64,000 nt of DNA. Origin: Chiua virens (taxonomy: Eukaryota; Basidiomycota; Agaricomycetes; Boletales; Boletaceae). Of the stretch, positions 18,846 to 30,830 are shown piece by piece. The stretch lies in assembly GCA_019787685.1 (NCBI GenBank), contig JAHNUO010000047.1, positions 1-64,000 of the forward strand. The letters are read 5' to 3'. Below the pieces are notes generated by a model. It did not search any database. It saw only the letters and a program-made list of their open reading frames with translations, and had not been told where the DNA came from. Every line of letters begins with the position of its first letter. Position 1 is the first letter of the stretch. The position numbers and the translations under genes were made by a program.

Positions 18846-19850
18846 ATTGGCAATGAAGGCATTAAATAGGGTGAGTGACTGCACACGAATACAGGGTGGC
18901 ACCGAGCTTACAATGTTAGAAGGCATTTGATGGTGCCAGCACAACATGAGGGGAACTGCGGGGTGAGGCATAGCATTAAAAATTAGTTGGTGGTAGACTA
19001 TTGCAGTAAAGTGAGTATACATACAAGCTAGTCAATGTGGATTTGTGTACTACATATACATGATTGTGCGAAAGAATGTATTATTCATTCGCCATTAACC
19101 GTTTGAGACGCAAAGCATAGTTTTTGGGGTACTTACATTACATGTAGATAAATTGTCCAGGATAGGGAGGATGCTTAAGGCATACTAAAGGGGAAACTGA
19201 TGGGGAAGACACTGGGGTGGACTGCAAAGGAGCTAAGGGGGAGACTATGAGAAGAATCACTGGGATGGATCACAGAGGGGCTAAGAGGGGGACTAAGGGA
19301 GTCACTGGAATGGACCGCAGATACAGTTAAGTCTCATATCGTAATGAAGGTATTATACGGGGTAGAAAGGGTAAGGTATTGCATAATAATATTCACGAGG
19401 ACACATATGCCGCCAAAGATCACTATCTGCTTAGTAGATGAGGAGGGCTGACAAAGATTTTGCATGGTAGGGGGTGAGAAACCCTGCAAAGAGTGCTGGG
19501 TTCGCTCAACAGATTAGTAACGAAGGGGGAAAAATAACTACCCACCTGCTTTTGTAGAGTCTATATCTTCACACTGCTATGACCCCCTGACATACTCCCG
19601 ATTGCAACAATACAGCTGCTTGTTCCTTCAAAGGCCTGATAGAATTTAAGTTGAAGTTAGAGACCACATGGGAATAACTCAAAGACAGTTCACCATGACA
19701 GCAACAATTCGATTTCCAGCTGGAGATTGAGGAGTCAGAGTACTCACAAGTGAGTTACAAAAACACATACAGCCACCATGGTCCAACTTCCTACAGAAAG
19801 TACCTGTTTGATAATCAAACACCCTGGCGAAACCATTATCCCCGCTGACT
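18846..19850. other. Intergenic stretch, no gene supported
   Basis: Apart from the short continuation of the interrupted ORF (to about 18868), I see no coding pattern. The purine-rich region 19190-19320 has repeats of the type CACTGGGATGGA/GGACTAAGGG but no clear unit. Confidence 0.5.
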
Positions 19851-19855
19851 ATCAC

Positions 19856-21083
19856 CTATCCTAGCTCATGTGCAACTGAAATCTGGAGGGGGACATTGAC
19901 AAGAATTGTATGATGATATGTCTGACTGTGATGCATTGTAGGGAGGGTGTAGCGATCTATACCATCATGCAGGTTGGTGATTAAAAGGTGTTGGCCATCG
20001 AGACAAGTGCTGCCACTGCAGGGATGATCAACTCCAAGAACAAGGACACAGAGGAAACGTGTACATGCATCCATTGACTTTCTTTTTCCACTTGAAATCC
20101 CATGGATCACAAGAGAAACAGAAACTGCAAGCCCAGCACTATAAGCACCTTTGATAAAGGATACAAGGGAAAAAAATGAGGCACACACAAAGCTACTTTT
20201 GAGGTAACTGCTTTTGAGGTAACTGACAAGAAGACTTGAACCTTCGTCACAGAAATGAACAGAACGAGTAATATAGGGCTGCTTTTTGGCATCAGGGCTC
20301 AATGAAATGAATGATTCTGAGGAAGTCAGTACAAGAACTATGGTTCAGATAGACAATGATTAAACATACAGGCTTCCAGGCTAACTTTCCATAACTTAAC
20401 TTCAGCATTGCCTGCACTTGCCAAATGACTCCGAACAGGATCCCATGCAAAAGATTCGATGGTGCCACCATGGGTGAGAGTGATCAAAGTGAATGCAAAC
20501 AAGGGGTTGTCCTTGGGTTGACCATAGAAATGAATATTCCTATCAGAGGCACCGAACACAAATGTGTCCTCCTTGTCAGACAGTTTGATCCATGTGAGAC
20601 AAGATATAAATCCAGCAGAGGGAATACAAACTTCCTGAATCATTTCTCCCAATGATAAACTCCAAATGACAACACAACTATCATTACCTGATCTGACAGT
20701 GAGAGAGGAATCATGCAGAGTAGAACAAAACTTACCACCACTCAGGAGCATGGAGCCACAGGGACTTATAACAATTGTATTCATAGCTTTGGTGTGCCAC
20801 ACAAGCATGAACTTGAGAGAAAACTGTTACCATTAGTAGAAAGGACAAAGGACATGGACATTGCTTTGCTCACATCCTGAGTAGCATCCATGTTGTACAA
20901 TGAATGTGGGTTCATTTTCTTCACGGTATAAGTACAGTATTGTTTTTTGTTCTTGAGTGTTGCCAAGGAGCAATAATAGGAACTACCATACTGAGCTTTA
21001 GTGAGGTAACTGAGGAGCATATCCAAGTACGCATAATGAAGGGAACGAAACAATAGTGGTTCCATAGGGGAATTGAAGGGCAT
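19856..21083 (-). pseudogene. WD40-repeat protein, partial gene
   Basis: Minus-strand exons encode WD40 blades: ISPCGSMLLSGG, then after a 43-nt intron (GTAAGT...TGTCAG, about 20693-20735) SGNDSCVVIWSLSLGEMIQE, FISCLTWIKLSDKEDTFVFG and THGGTIESFAWDPVRSHLAS with AEVKLWKVS. These are the GH-like and W-D-like elements of beta-propeller repeats. Further exons probably extend to 19856 and upstream to 21083. Upstream coding is lost where the gypsy-2 remnant begins (about 21100-21200). More exons could lie beyond it at about 26650-26990. The partner and pathway are unknown; propellers are generally protein-interaction platforms. Confidence 0.65.
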
Positions 21084-21189
21084 AAGCTTACTAACTTAGG
21101 GCACAAATAGCAAACATGACTTTTGTTTTCTTGGGGGTAACTAAATGTGATGTAGGTAAGGTATAGTGGCTATGGTATGGGGTAATCTT

Positions 21190-22350
21190 AGGGTATGTAA
21201 CTATTACTGTGACTGATAACATTTCTTTGTCAGCAATGGGGTAATTTTGTTCTTTGGGTGTCATAGAGTGGCTGTTATAAGTGACAGGGTGCCAAGTGTT
21301 GTCTTTCTCGAGGGATAAGACTGCTTCTGTGGCAAAATCTGATGAATCACATTCTAAGCAATATTTAGCATTCTGGTCTAGATATGTGAGGATAGGGGCT
21401 GTCGTAAAAGCCTGTTTAAGCATATGGAAGGCTTCGTCACAAGTGAAGGTCCATTCGAATTTCTGATCCTTTTTAGTTAAATCATGGAGTGGTCGTGTGA
21501 TTTTGCCATAATCTTTAATGAATCTGTGATAGAAGTTGGTGAGACCAAGGAAGCTTTGGACATGTTTGACTAAAGAGGGAACAGGCCATTTGGCTACTGT
21601 GGAGGTTTTCTCTTCATCCATTTGAATTCCGTTTGTTCCCATGATCATTCCGAGGAAGTCAACTTCTTTAATGTGGAAATGACATTTTTCTGGTTTTACA
21701 AATAGATCATTTTCTTCCAGTCGTTTGAGAACCTCGAGGACAATCTTGTCATGAGTTTCATAATCATTGGTGTCAGTGAATATCATAAGGTTATCAATGT
21801 AGACAACCACTACTCTGTTCATATCGGCAAAGATTTCATTCATCATAGTTTGGAACATGGTGGGGAAATTGCATAATCCAAAGTACATGACGATGGGTTC
21901 AAAAGATCCATGGTGACAAATGAAAGCTGCCTTCCATTTGTCGCCTTCTTTGATATGTACATTATTGTATCCCCATCTTAAATCCATTTTCATAAAGAGT
22001 TTAGCCAATTTCAGCTTATCCACGAGTTGAGAGATAAGGGGAAGAGGGTAATTGTTTTTGCTTGTATGTTCATTTAAGTATCGGTAGTCCTGAACCATTC
22101 ATTTCTTTCCATCCTTTTTGGGGACAAAGAATACTGGGGATGTTTGTTTGGATTTAGAAGGTCTGATATATCCTTTTTTTAATTGGTCATCAATAAATGC
22201 CGACATTTCTTCTTGCTTGGTGGGAGAAAGAGGAATGAGGCGACCCTCTTTAGGTTTGAACATTTCTTTGAGATTGATTGCATGATCCCACAGTTTGCGA
22301 ACTGGAATTCTTTCAGATTCAGCTTTTCCGAAGACTTGAGCATATTTCAT
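21190..22350 (-). pseudogene. gypsy-2 reverse transcriptase and RNase H start
   Basis: Minus-strand coding: KKGYIRPSKSKQTSPVFFVP, then (after a TGA at 22099-22101) VQDYRYLNEHTSKNNYPLP, LFMKMDLRWGYNNVHI, GLCNFPTMFQ, and the catalytic box as VVYIDNLMIF where YIDD is expected (second Asp to Asn). FLGLTNFYHRFIKDY and the RNase H entry DQNAKYCLEC and DSSDFATEAVLS follow. The sequence leaves the family after KEMLSV, near 21195. The Asn substitution and TGA make it inactive. Confidence 0.92.
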
Positions 22351-22553
22351 ATATATTCTTGTGGGACCATCTCTTCAAGAGTACATTCCTTAGGAGGAGA
22401 CAGTGAAGTTTCCATGTTTGCGGTAAAAATGTGGGATTCAGCAATAGAGTTTGCATACCTAAGTTCTTCTGGGATAATGGAATCCAAGAAATTGTCTTCA
22501 TCTTGTGAGTGACATGATTCCAGACATCTCCGCATTACGACTGATCCTGTGTT

Positions 22554-22979
22554 CTAGTTAATATGGGGATTGTGGTGCTTTAACCATGTGAATCCAAGGA
22601 TAAGATTGTTCTTTCCAAGGTTGGTAATTTCAGCATCCACTATTTCCCTGTGACCTTTGTAATCGATCAGGATTTGGGTGGTGTGAGTAATAGAACCAGC
22701 TTGATTCTTGGTTCCATCCACATTAAAGACTTGTATGGGATGTGGTAGCATGTGTTGTGGGAGTTTGTGTTTTGCAATGTAATCTTCATGTATGAAAATT
22801 GCATTAGCTCCACTGTCTAAGAGTGCTTTTGCTCCAACATATCTGATTTGGTTTACTGGGGATACCAATATCGGTGAAGAGATTTCTTTTTGAATCAATG
22901 TTGATCTAATGAAAGACCTATCGGGTATTGGTTTTGTGACAGAATTAAGCATGGAACTATTGTGTCTGCCATGCTCCAC
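22554..22979 (-). pseudogene. gypsy-2 aspartic protease region
   Basis: ALLDSGANAIFI (active site DSGA) and NNLILGFTWLKHHNPHI (the I-L-G-x-x-W-L block) are diagnostic of retroviral-type protease. The frame ends at a TAG where a Trp is expected in the usual NPxIDW pattern, a G-to-A change, and then continues towards RT (22512-22350). Confidence 0.88.
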
Positions 22980-23140
22980 AGAGATGCTGTCAATGCTTTC
23001 ATTATCTGTTGTTTTTGGTGAGTTAGGCCTTTTTATGTCTTGCTGGGGATGTTTATTAGAATATTTAAAGTCGAAAGCTAAAGAGATAGAGTTTTCATAT
23101 TCTTTTGGAAGAAGGGTGTGAACGTGAGAACCCAGTTTTC

Positions 23141-25095
23141 TCAGTTCGCTTTGCCTTTTCCCTTCTTTTCTAATTTGTATTTGTCATAATAGAATGCTTG
23201 GACTTCTTCAGGAGTCATTCTCCAAATAGTGGTAAAAGGGTCCTTTTCTGGAACTGATGTAGTGGAGGTAGAAGGAGATGACTTCTTTTCTTCTTTCCTC
23301 GTGGTGCTACGAACTTTCTTTGTGTTCATGCAGTCCTTCTTATGGCCGCTGCTGTAGAACTTGCATTGAGTGCATTGGTTCTTTGGTTTAGGGCAGTTCT
23401 TGGGGTAATGTCCCTGCGCTTTGCAATTGTAGCATTTAGGAGAGCGCATGGGTTTTTGTCTTCCCAAGGCTTTGACTTCAGAGGTATGGAACCATCCGTC
23501 GTCATCCCTGTAATAGGTGGAGGATATGTCCATGGCGTTAGGGTCTTTCTTGGCCCATGTTTTCTCACTCTGGACAAGGTTTATTGCTTCAAATGAGTTT
23601 CCTGTGGCTCAGGTGTAAGCGAGGTATTTAATTACTGCCTGGTTTCGATCAGGTTCATAAGACAGGTGTGCAATGTTTGTGTACATCTCATCATTTGGAT
23701 CTTGCCATTGTCCATCCCTGTTACGATAGATCCGGGTAGGACCTAGTGTAGCCGCAAAAGCGCTAAGGATCAAGTGACTGCAATAACTCAAACAACCACC
23801 ACTTGATACGTGGCGCGCTGTGAGAGTTCAAGGAGGTCTGCTGTTAGCGTATTGCTAACAGTGGAATCGAGATAGAACTCAGTCGTTGCTGAGAGCGTCC
23901 TGTTGGGAATCTATACCCGAAGGACCAAGGGTCTTCCTCTTGTGTTCAAGGTGAAACCTAGGCGTTGGCCATAGGTGTCGAGGGTCAAGTGTCAAGGAGG
24001 TCACTGGGGGGTTCCCGAGTGGAGGCAGAGATACTCAGCTAGATTGCGGAGATCATGACTAGTGTACATGAGTATCGCTGCGAGGTATTTATACTACACA
24101 AATCGTGCACAGACCAAGTAACTAAAAGAGGTAGGCCAGAAGAGTGGAAGAGTGAAGGGCCAAAAAGGGAAGTGCACGATATCCAAAAGGGATGGCCAAG
24201 AAGAGCGGAACAGAAGGAAGGCCAAAAGGGGAATCATACGATGCGAAGGCAACGGACGATGACGAAGAAGAAATGACTAAGTGCGATGCCATCGGAGGAT
24301 GACGTGAAAGAAACAAGTAAGCAGCGGGTAAAGCCGATGCTGGGTTACGTATTGTGAAACGCGTATGGATGAGCGTACGAAGATACCTAGGTATCAAGTG
24401 GAGTGAAGTAGTACAAGTGAAACAAAGAAAAGAAAGAAATTGTAACAATCCCTGAATATTTGTGTGATAATTCCTCTAGCCATATTGGTTTTGAGGAGGC
24501 AAATTGTGTGTGTGGGATCTATGGAAGCTTGATGCCATAAGTTTTCCCACTTTACAATGTAGTCTTCGACTCTCATCATTTCTTGTTTGAGCTCTTCCAA
24601 TTTGGTTTGAGCCCAGTTGACTTTATTATTTTGTTGAAACATTCCTTCAATGTCGACGACAAGCTGTGCCCAGGATCGCTTATCTACTTGAGCTAAGCAG
24701 GTTTCGGCAAATTGGGAGGATTTGGTTCCTTTCAGGCATGAGAGCACTGATAGGACCTTCTTTCAGTCAGTATCGATTGTGGTTTTGTTGATATCAATCC
24801 ATCCCTTGATTTTAGCCCACTATTCTTTCAATTTGGCCATGTCTCCATCATAGATTCCTGGATCTGTGAAAATCTCTACTTTGGGACCTTGGATAATTGT
24901 AGCAGGAGTGGATCCTGATCTGGAAAGAGCAGGTGCCATTGCTGCCTGCACGGCTAGAGCATTTACTTGGTTTTCTACTTTATGTAAGTTGTTTTGTAGT
25001 GTTTGGACCAGCCATGCTGCTGCATCAAGGTGGTCATCTAGATCTTTCAAGTGGTCGTTCATAGCATTGGCAGCGGAAGCATAGGAGTACGACAT
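23141..25095 (-). pseudogene. gypsy-2 gag, split by a solo LTR
   Basis: ATG at 25093-25095 (MSYSYASAANAMNDH). Blocks match gypsy-1 gag: EIFTDPGIYDGDM, DIEGMFQQNNKVNW, MMRVEDYIVKWENLW. The frame stops making sense at IFRD (24450) and resumes at 23713 as GQWQDPND; removing 23719-24447 and one ATCCC restores the frame exactly. The CCHC knuckle is CYNCKAQGHYPKNC, followed by a second Cys cluster (CTQCKFYSSGHKKDC). In-frame stops occur near 24823, 24767 and 23610. Confidence 0.9.
23719..24447 (+). repeat. 729-bp solo LTR inside gypsy-2 gag
   Basis: Starts TGTTACGATAGATCC, ends GAAATTGTAACA, flanked by ATCCC (23714-23718 and 24448-24452). It carries no coding sequence; short open frames within it are spurious. 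It belongs to a different LTR family from gypsy-1/2. Orientation cannot be fixed because both ends are TG...CA. Confidence 0.9.
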
Positions 25096-25110
25096 TTTGG
25101 TTTAATGAAT

Positions 25111-25356
25111 TTACCAGCCTTCTACTTGAGGTTCAGGTGCACCCCAGTTGTTGTTGGTTGGTTGACTGTATTCTTTGTAAGGTGAGAAGAGGCCAAAGGT
25201 AATTGCGAAAGGATAATCTCTCCTTTTGATCGTGAAGTACAGGGGACGTTGAGTTTCCTGTATCTTGTTGGTGAGGTAAAAGGCAATGTATGCAAAAAGG
25301 TAGACCATAAGAGTGCAGGCAATGATGATAGAGATTGCTACAAGTTCCTAAGACAT
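25111..25356 (-). pseudogene. gypsy-2 ORF B: small membrane-segment protein
   Basis: ATG at 25354-25356, then a TAG as third codon (a likely C-to-T change), after which the frame is open: ELVAISIIIACTLMVYLFAY forms one hydrophobic segment, followed by FAITFGLFSPYKEY and NNWGAPEPQVEGW. Homologous to gypsy-1 ORF B in position, length and tail motifs. Gag begins 15 bases after its stop. Confidence 0.65.
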
Positions 25357-25366
25357 ATAGTTTTAT

Positions 25367-25990
25367 CTAAAGAAAATGGGAAGGGATCCTAAGGGAATTC
25401 CTAGGTCTGAGTGAGGTATTTTCTCTATTGTATTGTGAGTATGGTCTGATGCGTGCTGGGACTTTGTGTCTCCTAGCTGCATGGATTCTCTGCCTATTGG
25501 TTCTAATGGGACCTGCTAACCTCCTAGCTAACTCTGCAGGAGGGATATAATCATTTGGATCTCCTAATAAATCTACTGGCAAGACTTCTCTCTTAGGTAG
25601 GTGGAGAGGGACAAGGATGGGTTGCACTTCCTCTTTAGGGATAAGTGCCAGGATGTCCTCAGACTTATTCTCTGGTTCCTCTGATGGATAGCGTAAGTTC
25701 AGGCTGTCACTCTGACTATTAGTTTCAGATGAGAAATCCGATAATGGCGATTGTGCACTGAGATAGGATGCGAGGAGGGCATGGAAAACCTCTTTCTGTG
25801 AGTGGTAATGCAGGTCGAGATCCTCAGCAATAACTGCTTCAGCAAGGAAAGCAGCTTCTAGGATGGCTGGGTTGGCGTCGCAATTAAAAAGTACCTTCTC
25901 CCCTGAGATAACAACAGGTAAGGTGGGTATGGAAGACACTGATTGGGAAGCATCAGTAAAGAGCTCCTTTCTGGTCTGAAATCCTCTGCG
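25367..25990 (-). pseudogene. gypsy-2 ORF A: conserved extra ORF upstream of gag
   Basis: At least 190 codons open to the TAG at 25367-25369. Shared features with gypsy-1 ORF A: SDSLNLRYPSEEPENKSED, GDPNDYIPP, RIRPYSQYNREN and RNSLRIP. The apparent start in this frame is not an ATG, and the frame is open further upstream. The protein is acidic in the first half and Arg-rich in the second. Function unknown. Confidence 0.7.
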
Positions 25991-26149
25991 TCAGTTGCTA
26001 TGCTATAGACCTTGAGTCTTTTTGCGACTGATTTGAAACTGGACAACTCTTCTACAACAGTAGTGACTTAACTGGATTGATAGAAAGGTATGATGAGATC
26101 GAGGAACTTGGCAGTAGTGTCGATGGCGAAGAAGATAACAAAGTTCTAA

Positions 26150-26595
26150 TGAAACAACCTAGAACTAAGACTGAACTATTGGTTGTGAAGTGGAAGTGAG
26201 AGGGGGTTCAATCAGAGAGGCAAAAACTCCAAGAGAACTTTGTTAGAGCTCTCTGGACTAAATTCATGGGGTTCATATACTACATGGATGTTGGAGTTCT
26301 AATCTGAGTATGAACTATGTAGATAAGTATAAAGCATATGATTGGATGATAAGGTGTGAACTGATAAGAGTCAGTACAAGTCATAGATAAGATGCATAGC
26401 CTTGCACAGGTATCTGGCAGGTATGAGTCATGATGAATCGGAAATGAAAGATAAGGAAATGAGTCATAGATAAGGCTGTGTGTTTGTGGCAACCAATGGG
26501 ATATGATCCTGTGGATAGCCTTGGCATGAGGCATGACCATCTAGAATTGATTGAAAGTATGATCTGAATGAGGGTGAAACATTGAGATCGTAACA
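26150..26595 (-). repeat. gypsy-2 5' LTR
   Basis: On the minus strand it starts TGTTACGATCTC at 26595 and ends GGTTGTTTCA at 26150, followed by TTAGAACTTTGTTATC as in gypsy-1. A TATA box (TAGTATATGAACC-like) lies near 26270-26285. Confidence 0.9.
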
Positions 26596-26649
26596 TGGAC
26601 AACCTAAATATCAAGATGCATAAGCTATAAACAATAAAGTAAAGGGACA

Positions 26650-26990
26650 CTGTTGATTTACTCACTATTTTCTCTGACTTTGTGTCCATCAAGGTGGTTT
26701 AATCTGACAGTACCAAGAAGGTCTTGAAAGGACAGTGGTATAAAATCTGCAAGTATATGTTAGATGAGTTGGTGTAGCAGAAGTGACAGTTGACTCACCA
26801 TTGATATATCATAGAAACAATGAGACCTTTGTCAAGAAACATGGAAAGCAAAATAGCTTCTTCTTGGGGAGCAATTCATCTTGTTGCCACCATATCCATA
26901 GCATCCACTATCTGGAGTATTTGAAATGCTGTGTAGAGCAAGGTGAAACAACCAAACCTTTACAGGCTTAAGTTATTTGCTAGAAGGACA
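26650..26990 (-). pseudogene. Possible upstream exons of the WD40 gene
   Basis: A minus-strand stretch ending LLGTVRLNHLDGHKVREN before a GTGAGT donor near 26664 looks like an exon end, on the same strand as the WD40 gene cut off at 21083. If correct, gypsy-2 inserted into an intron of that gene. The evidence is only strand, style and splice sites. Confidence 0.25.
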
Positions 26991-29430
26991 ATGAAAGCAA
27001 GTCAAGGATCTAGAGAGGCTTGGGGAAACTCCAGAAGGACAAGACTGGGTCCTTCAGTGAGTTGATGATGTCCCTTTTATACTGTTCTACTGTTTGTACA
27101 AGTATAAACTAAATCTACAGATATGCTATGCTATGAGACAAGGGTTTGAATAATATGGGGTATATGGATCTAGAATACATAGCCATGGAATGTGATTGCA
27201 TCATAGACATGAGGGGAAAATAGTTATGAGGGTAGGCATGAGATGAGATAGGCATAAGGTAAGCATGTGTAGAATGGAATGACATACTATGAGTCTAGAG
27301 GGTGTCTTAGTGTTTGTATGGTCTAGACTGGTCAAGGGTTAGTGATTCTAGACCATAGCAAGGTATGGATTAATGTATTCAATCATATATCACTTTATAT
27401 TTGCTAAGTGTTCATTTCTGGAGTTTCTAAGAGCATGGGGATTTTGAAAACTCCAGAAACTTGGAAACTCAGAAGGAACAGAATTCTTATAGCAAGCTCA
27501 AATGCAAACAGAAAAATAGGTCAAGGTAGGCAACAAATAGAGGGATTAGGTTAGTATATTATGTGATTGTAACACAAGGTATCAATGAGAACCACTAGGC
27601 AATTCCAGAAAGGTTCAAGAAAAGTACTCACAATAACCAATCCTTGATGGTTTATTTTCAAAAATCCAAGGTCTGAAAACATTTTCAAGAGATGAAGTGT
27701 TGAAGTGAGTGGCAGTATTTGTCATGTGTGATAACCAGGTGAGTAGCTCACATTGATTATTGGATACATACTATAAGCTAAAATAGTAATGTAGTCACTT
27801 TGTGTCACTGACATATGTATGTTCCAAAACTGCCTGGTAGCCATGTGTCCAACTGCTATCATGGCCAATCTCCCATCTACTCATGATGTTAAAGCTTACA
27901 TCCACAATACATTCTCAGATTTCTTCAGAGATATTAAAGCAAATTTTCTTGTGAAATGAGCTCTTCAGCCCAATTACAACTGTTTGTCATGAAGGTACCT
28001 TGAAGTGCATATCCTGGACTGCATTTGCACTCAAACCCTTGAATTGGGAGTATGTAATGACTTATGTGTCATTGTCTTGGTAAGTCCTTCATTGTCTTGT
28101 TCTATCACATATTGCCTAAGTTACTCGTGTTATTTTAGGATGCAGTTCTCCACCCATACTCCAAAATAAACTACATGAAAATGATGTGAGATGGGGCCAA
28201 GGAACAGGAACAGGAACAAGTGTCTGTCATATACTGCTCCATTCTCCATTCCTCTGGACACAACTCCACTCTCTTAGACATTAACTCTGGGTCAATCTCC
28301 ATCAGGACACAACTTCGTGACCCCAAATCTTCTGTTACGTATACATGTTCCCTTTTTGCTTTAGTACATAAACCTGTGTCTTGCTTACAAGCACAGCTCC
28401 AGCTTCCTTAGTACCTGAATTACCTCCAGTTATGTAGTTTCCCAATATCCATCAAGTATTTAAATCATAGTACTGTGATTGTAACTCCAGTCTAAATATT
28501 AGTTTATTTATACAACTCACTCTGAACACTCCAGTAGACCTTGATGCTCTTCACTCCACTCAACTTCACTTTATGTGTTGAGTCCTAATATGACCTGCAT
28601 TCTCCACTACTCCAAAATATAGGGACAGACTGTGACAAGGGTGTACCATATACAGTGAAGCCAAGCCAAGTCCTGTCCAACACCACAACTCCAGTCATGG
28701 TCCTGTGTCTATCTGAGTAGATCCAATTCATATTCATATGTTTTGTTTCTCATTTCTTAATGTTTCTGCATAAGGTGACCAAATCAGTTCACTTGATTGA
28801 GATCAAATAGTGCACACTAATTGACTTTCTTTTCTGTCTAATTTCTATTGTATTTCATACCTTGTTAAATCCTTTTTCAGACAACTCTGTGTCACAGAAA
28901 TATATCTGATTGGTTGATAGGTATGGCTAACCTAATAGTTGGATTGTACAACATTTAAAGGTGGTGCATTGATTCATGGATTAAACCTTATCCCACCTTG
29001 ACAAAACATTGTTTTCCTTCATGGGTCAATATCCACAAGAGACAGCTCCATCATATATATGCTTTCCTGATTTATTTGGTACTTCAACCATTGTAAAGTC
29101 CCAGGAATACCTTGGACTATAAAATTGTGTTTGTAAATAAAAAATTTTATCTCTTAATCCCTGTTTTCTCTTGTGTTCCAAGTCATCTCATCTATTTTGA
29201 CCATCCTTTCAAATTGCTCTTACTCATACTTGATCACTGTTTTGTTTGGGTCTCTGTCTCCTTGTTCAACCACCCAAGTATCTGCTTCTTAGCCATTTCT
29301 ATTGATTTTCATGTAGTTTCATCTGAGAACATGTCTGGATTGTTTCTAAAGCTCTCATCAACACCTTGATGGTTTGTCTCCAACCTGAGAACCCCTTGGG
29401 TTGAGTCAAATACTCACACCTACCCTTTTC
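26991..29430. other. Long non-coding stretch
   Basis: No convincing gene. A 46-codon plus-strand frame at 27819-27956 (PTAIMANLPSTHDVKAYIHN followed by TFSDFFRDIKAN) has the look of a hAT-type transposase fragment, but too little is left to be sure. The rest is A/T-rich single-copy-like sequence. Confidence 0.4.
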
Positions 29431-29439
29431 ATTTTATTG

Positions 29440-30415
29440 ACCAGACACTAACACTCTAACAACACTAACCCTCTAATCTCTAACTCTGACCTTTTGACAC
29501 TGACACACTAACCCTGACACTCTGACCCTGACACTCTGACTTACTCTGACCTGATACTCTAACCCACTCTAACTTATCTGACCTAACACTCTGACCCACT
29601 GACACTCTGACCTACTCTGACCTGACACTCTGACTCACTCTAACCCACTCTGACTTATCTGACCTAAACTCTGACCCTGACACTCTGACCCACTCTGACC
29701 CACTCTGACCCACTCTGACCCTGACACTCTAACCCACTCTGACTTATCTGACCTAAACTCTGACCCTGACACTCTGACCCACTCTGACCCACTCTGACCC
29801 TGACACTCTGACCCACTCTGACCCTGACACTCTGACCTACTCTGACCCTGACACTCTAACCCACTGACACTTTGACCTACTCTGACCTGACACTCTGACC
29901 CACTCTGACCCTAACACTCTGACCTACTCTGATCTACTCTGACCCTGACACTCTAACCCTACCTGACACTTTGACCTACTCTAACCTGACACTCTGACCC
30001 ACTCTGACCCTGACACTCTGACCTACTCTGACCTACTCTGACCCTGACACTCTAACCCACTGACACTTTGACCTACTCTGACCTAACACTCTGACCCACT
30101 CTGACCCTGACACTCTGACCCACTCTGACCTACTCTGACCCTGACACTCTAACCCACTGATACTTTGACCCACTCTGACCTGACACTCTGACCCACTCTG
30201 ACCTACTCTGACCCTGACACTCTAACCCACTGACACTTTGACCTACTCTGACCTGACACTCTGACCCACTCTGACCTAACACTCTGACCCACTCTGACCC
30301 TGACACTCTGACCCACTCTGAACCACTCTGACCCTGACACTCTAAACCACTGACACTTTGACCTACTCTGACCTGACACTCTGACCCACTCTGACCACAC
30401 ACTCTGACTCACTCC
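29440..30415. repeat. 1-kb minisatellite of ACTCTGACC-type units
   Basis: Nearly all bases are built from short units such as CACTCTGACC, ACACTCTGACC and CTACTCTGACC, arranged in higher-order blocks of roughly 45-120 bp. Minus-strand open frames (VRVGQSVSG-like) are repeat products and not genes. Confidence 0.95.
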
Positions 30416-30830
30416 CAAGTCTGATTAACCAACTCTGACCAAGTCTTACTCTAACCAAGCCTGCCCACTCATCAAGTTGACCATCTAAATTATGACTGAC
30501 CCTAACTAGTCTGACCCCCCAAGATGGTCTGACTACCCAAGATAGATAGGTCACAAGAAGGCTATGGGATGAAGGGAAGAAGGGAAGAATGGGTGTACTT
30601 GTATTCTAAAAAGTTATAGAAGAGTATCTGTAGAAAGGTTATGCGGTGAATGACGGGATGGAGAGCTGAAATGGGAACTGGGACCATGGTTTCGATGACA
30701 CGTCAGCCCAGAAAAAAAAAAGTGGCAAGTACTTGGTGTGGGTTTTGTACACTAGTGTACGTTTGAGGAACACAGGCATGGAGACGTTGAATGAGGACAG
30801 TGATGAGAATGGGGATGAGGACAGAGATAG

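Larger units (their letters stand above)
21150..26595 (-). mobile_element. Ty3/gypsy chromovirus gypsy-2, 3'-truncated
   Basis: Reads on the minus strand: 5' LTR (26150-26595), ORF A, ORF B, gag, protease, RT and part of RNase H, then ends abruptly near 21150-21200 after ADKEMLSV. Integrase, chromodomain and 3' LTR are missing. Gag is split by a solo LTR at 23719-24447. It is the same lineage as gypsy-1 but a separate, older copy. Most stops fit single C-to-T or G-to-A changes. Confidence 0.92.

Noticed and set aside
24055..24448. ORFs inside gypsy-2 gag on both strands
   Set aside because: They lie inside the 729-bp solo LTR, which has target duplications and no retained coding sequence.
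30130..30554. Minus-strand open frames of VRVGQSVSG-type repeats
   Set aside because: They are translations of the ACTCTGACC minisatellite; several frames are open at once because the unit lacks stops.
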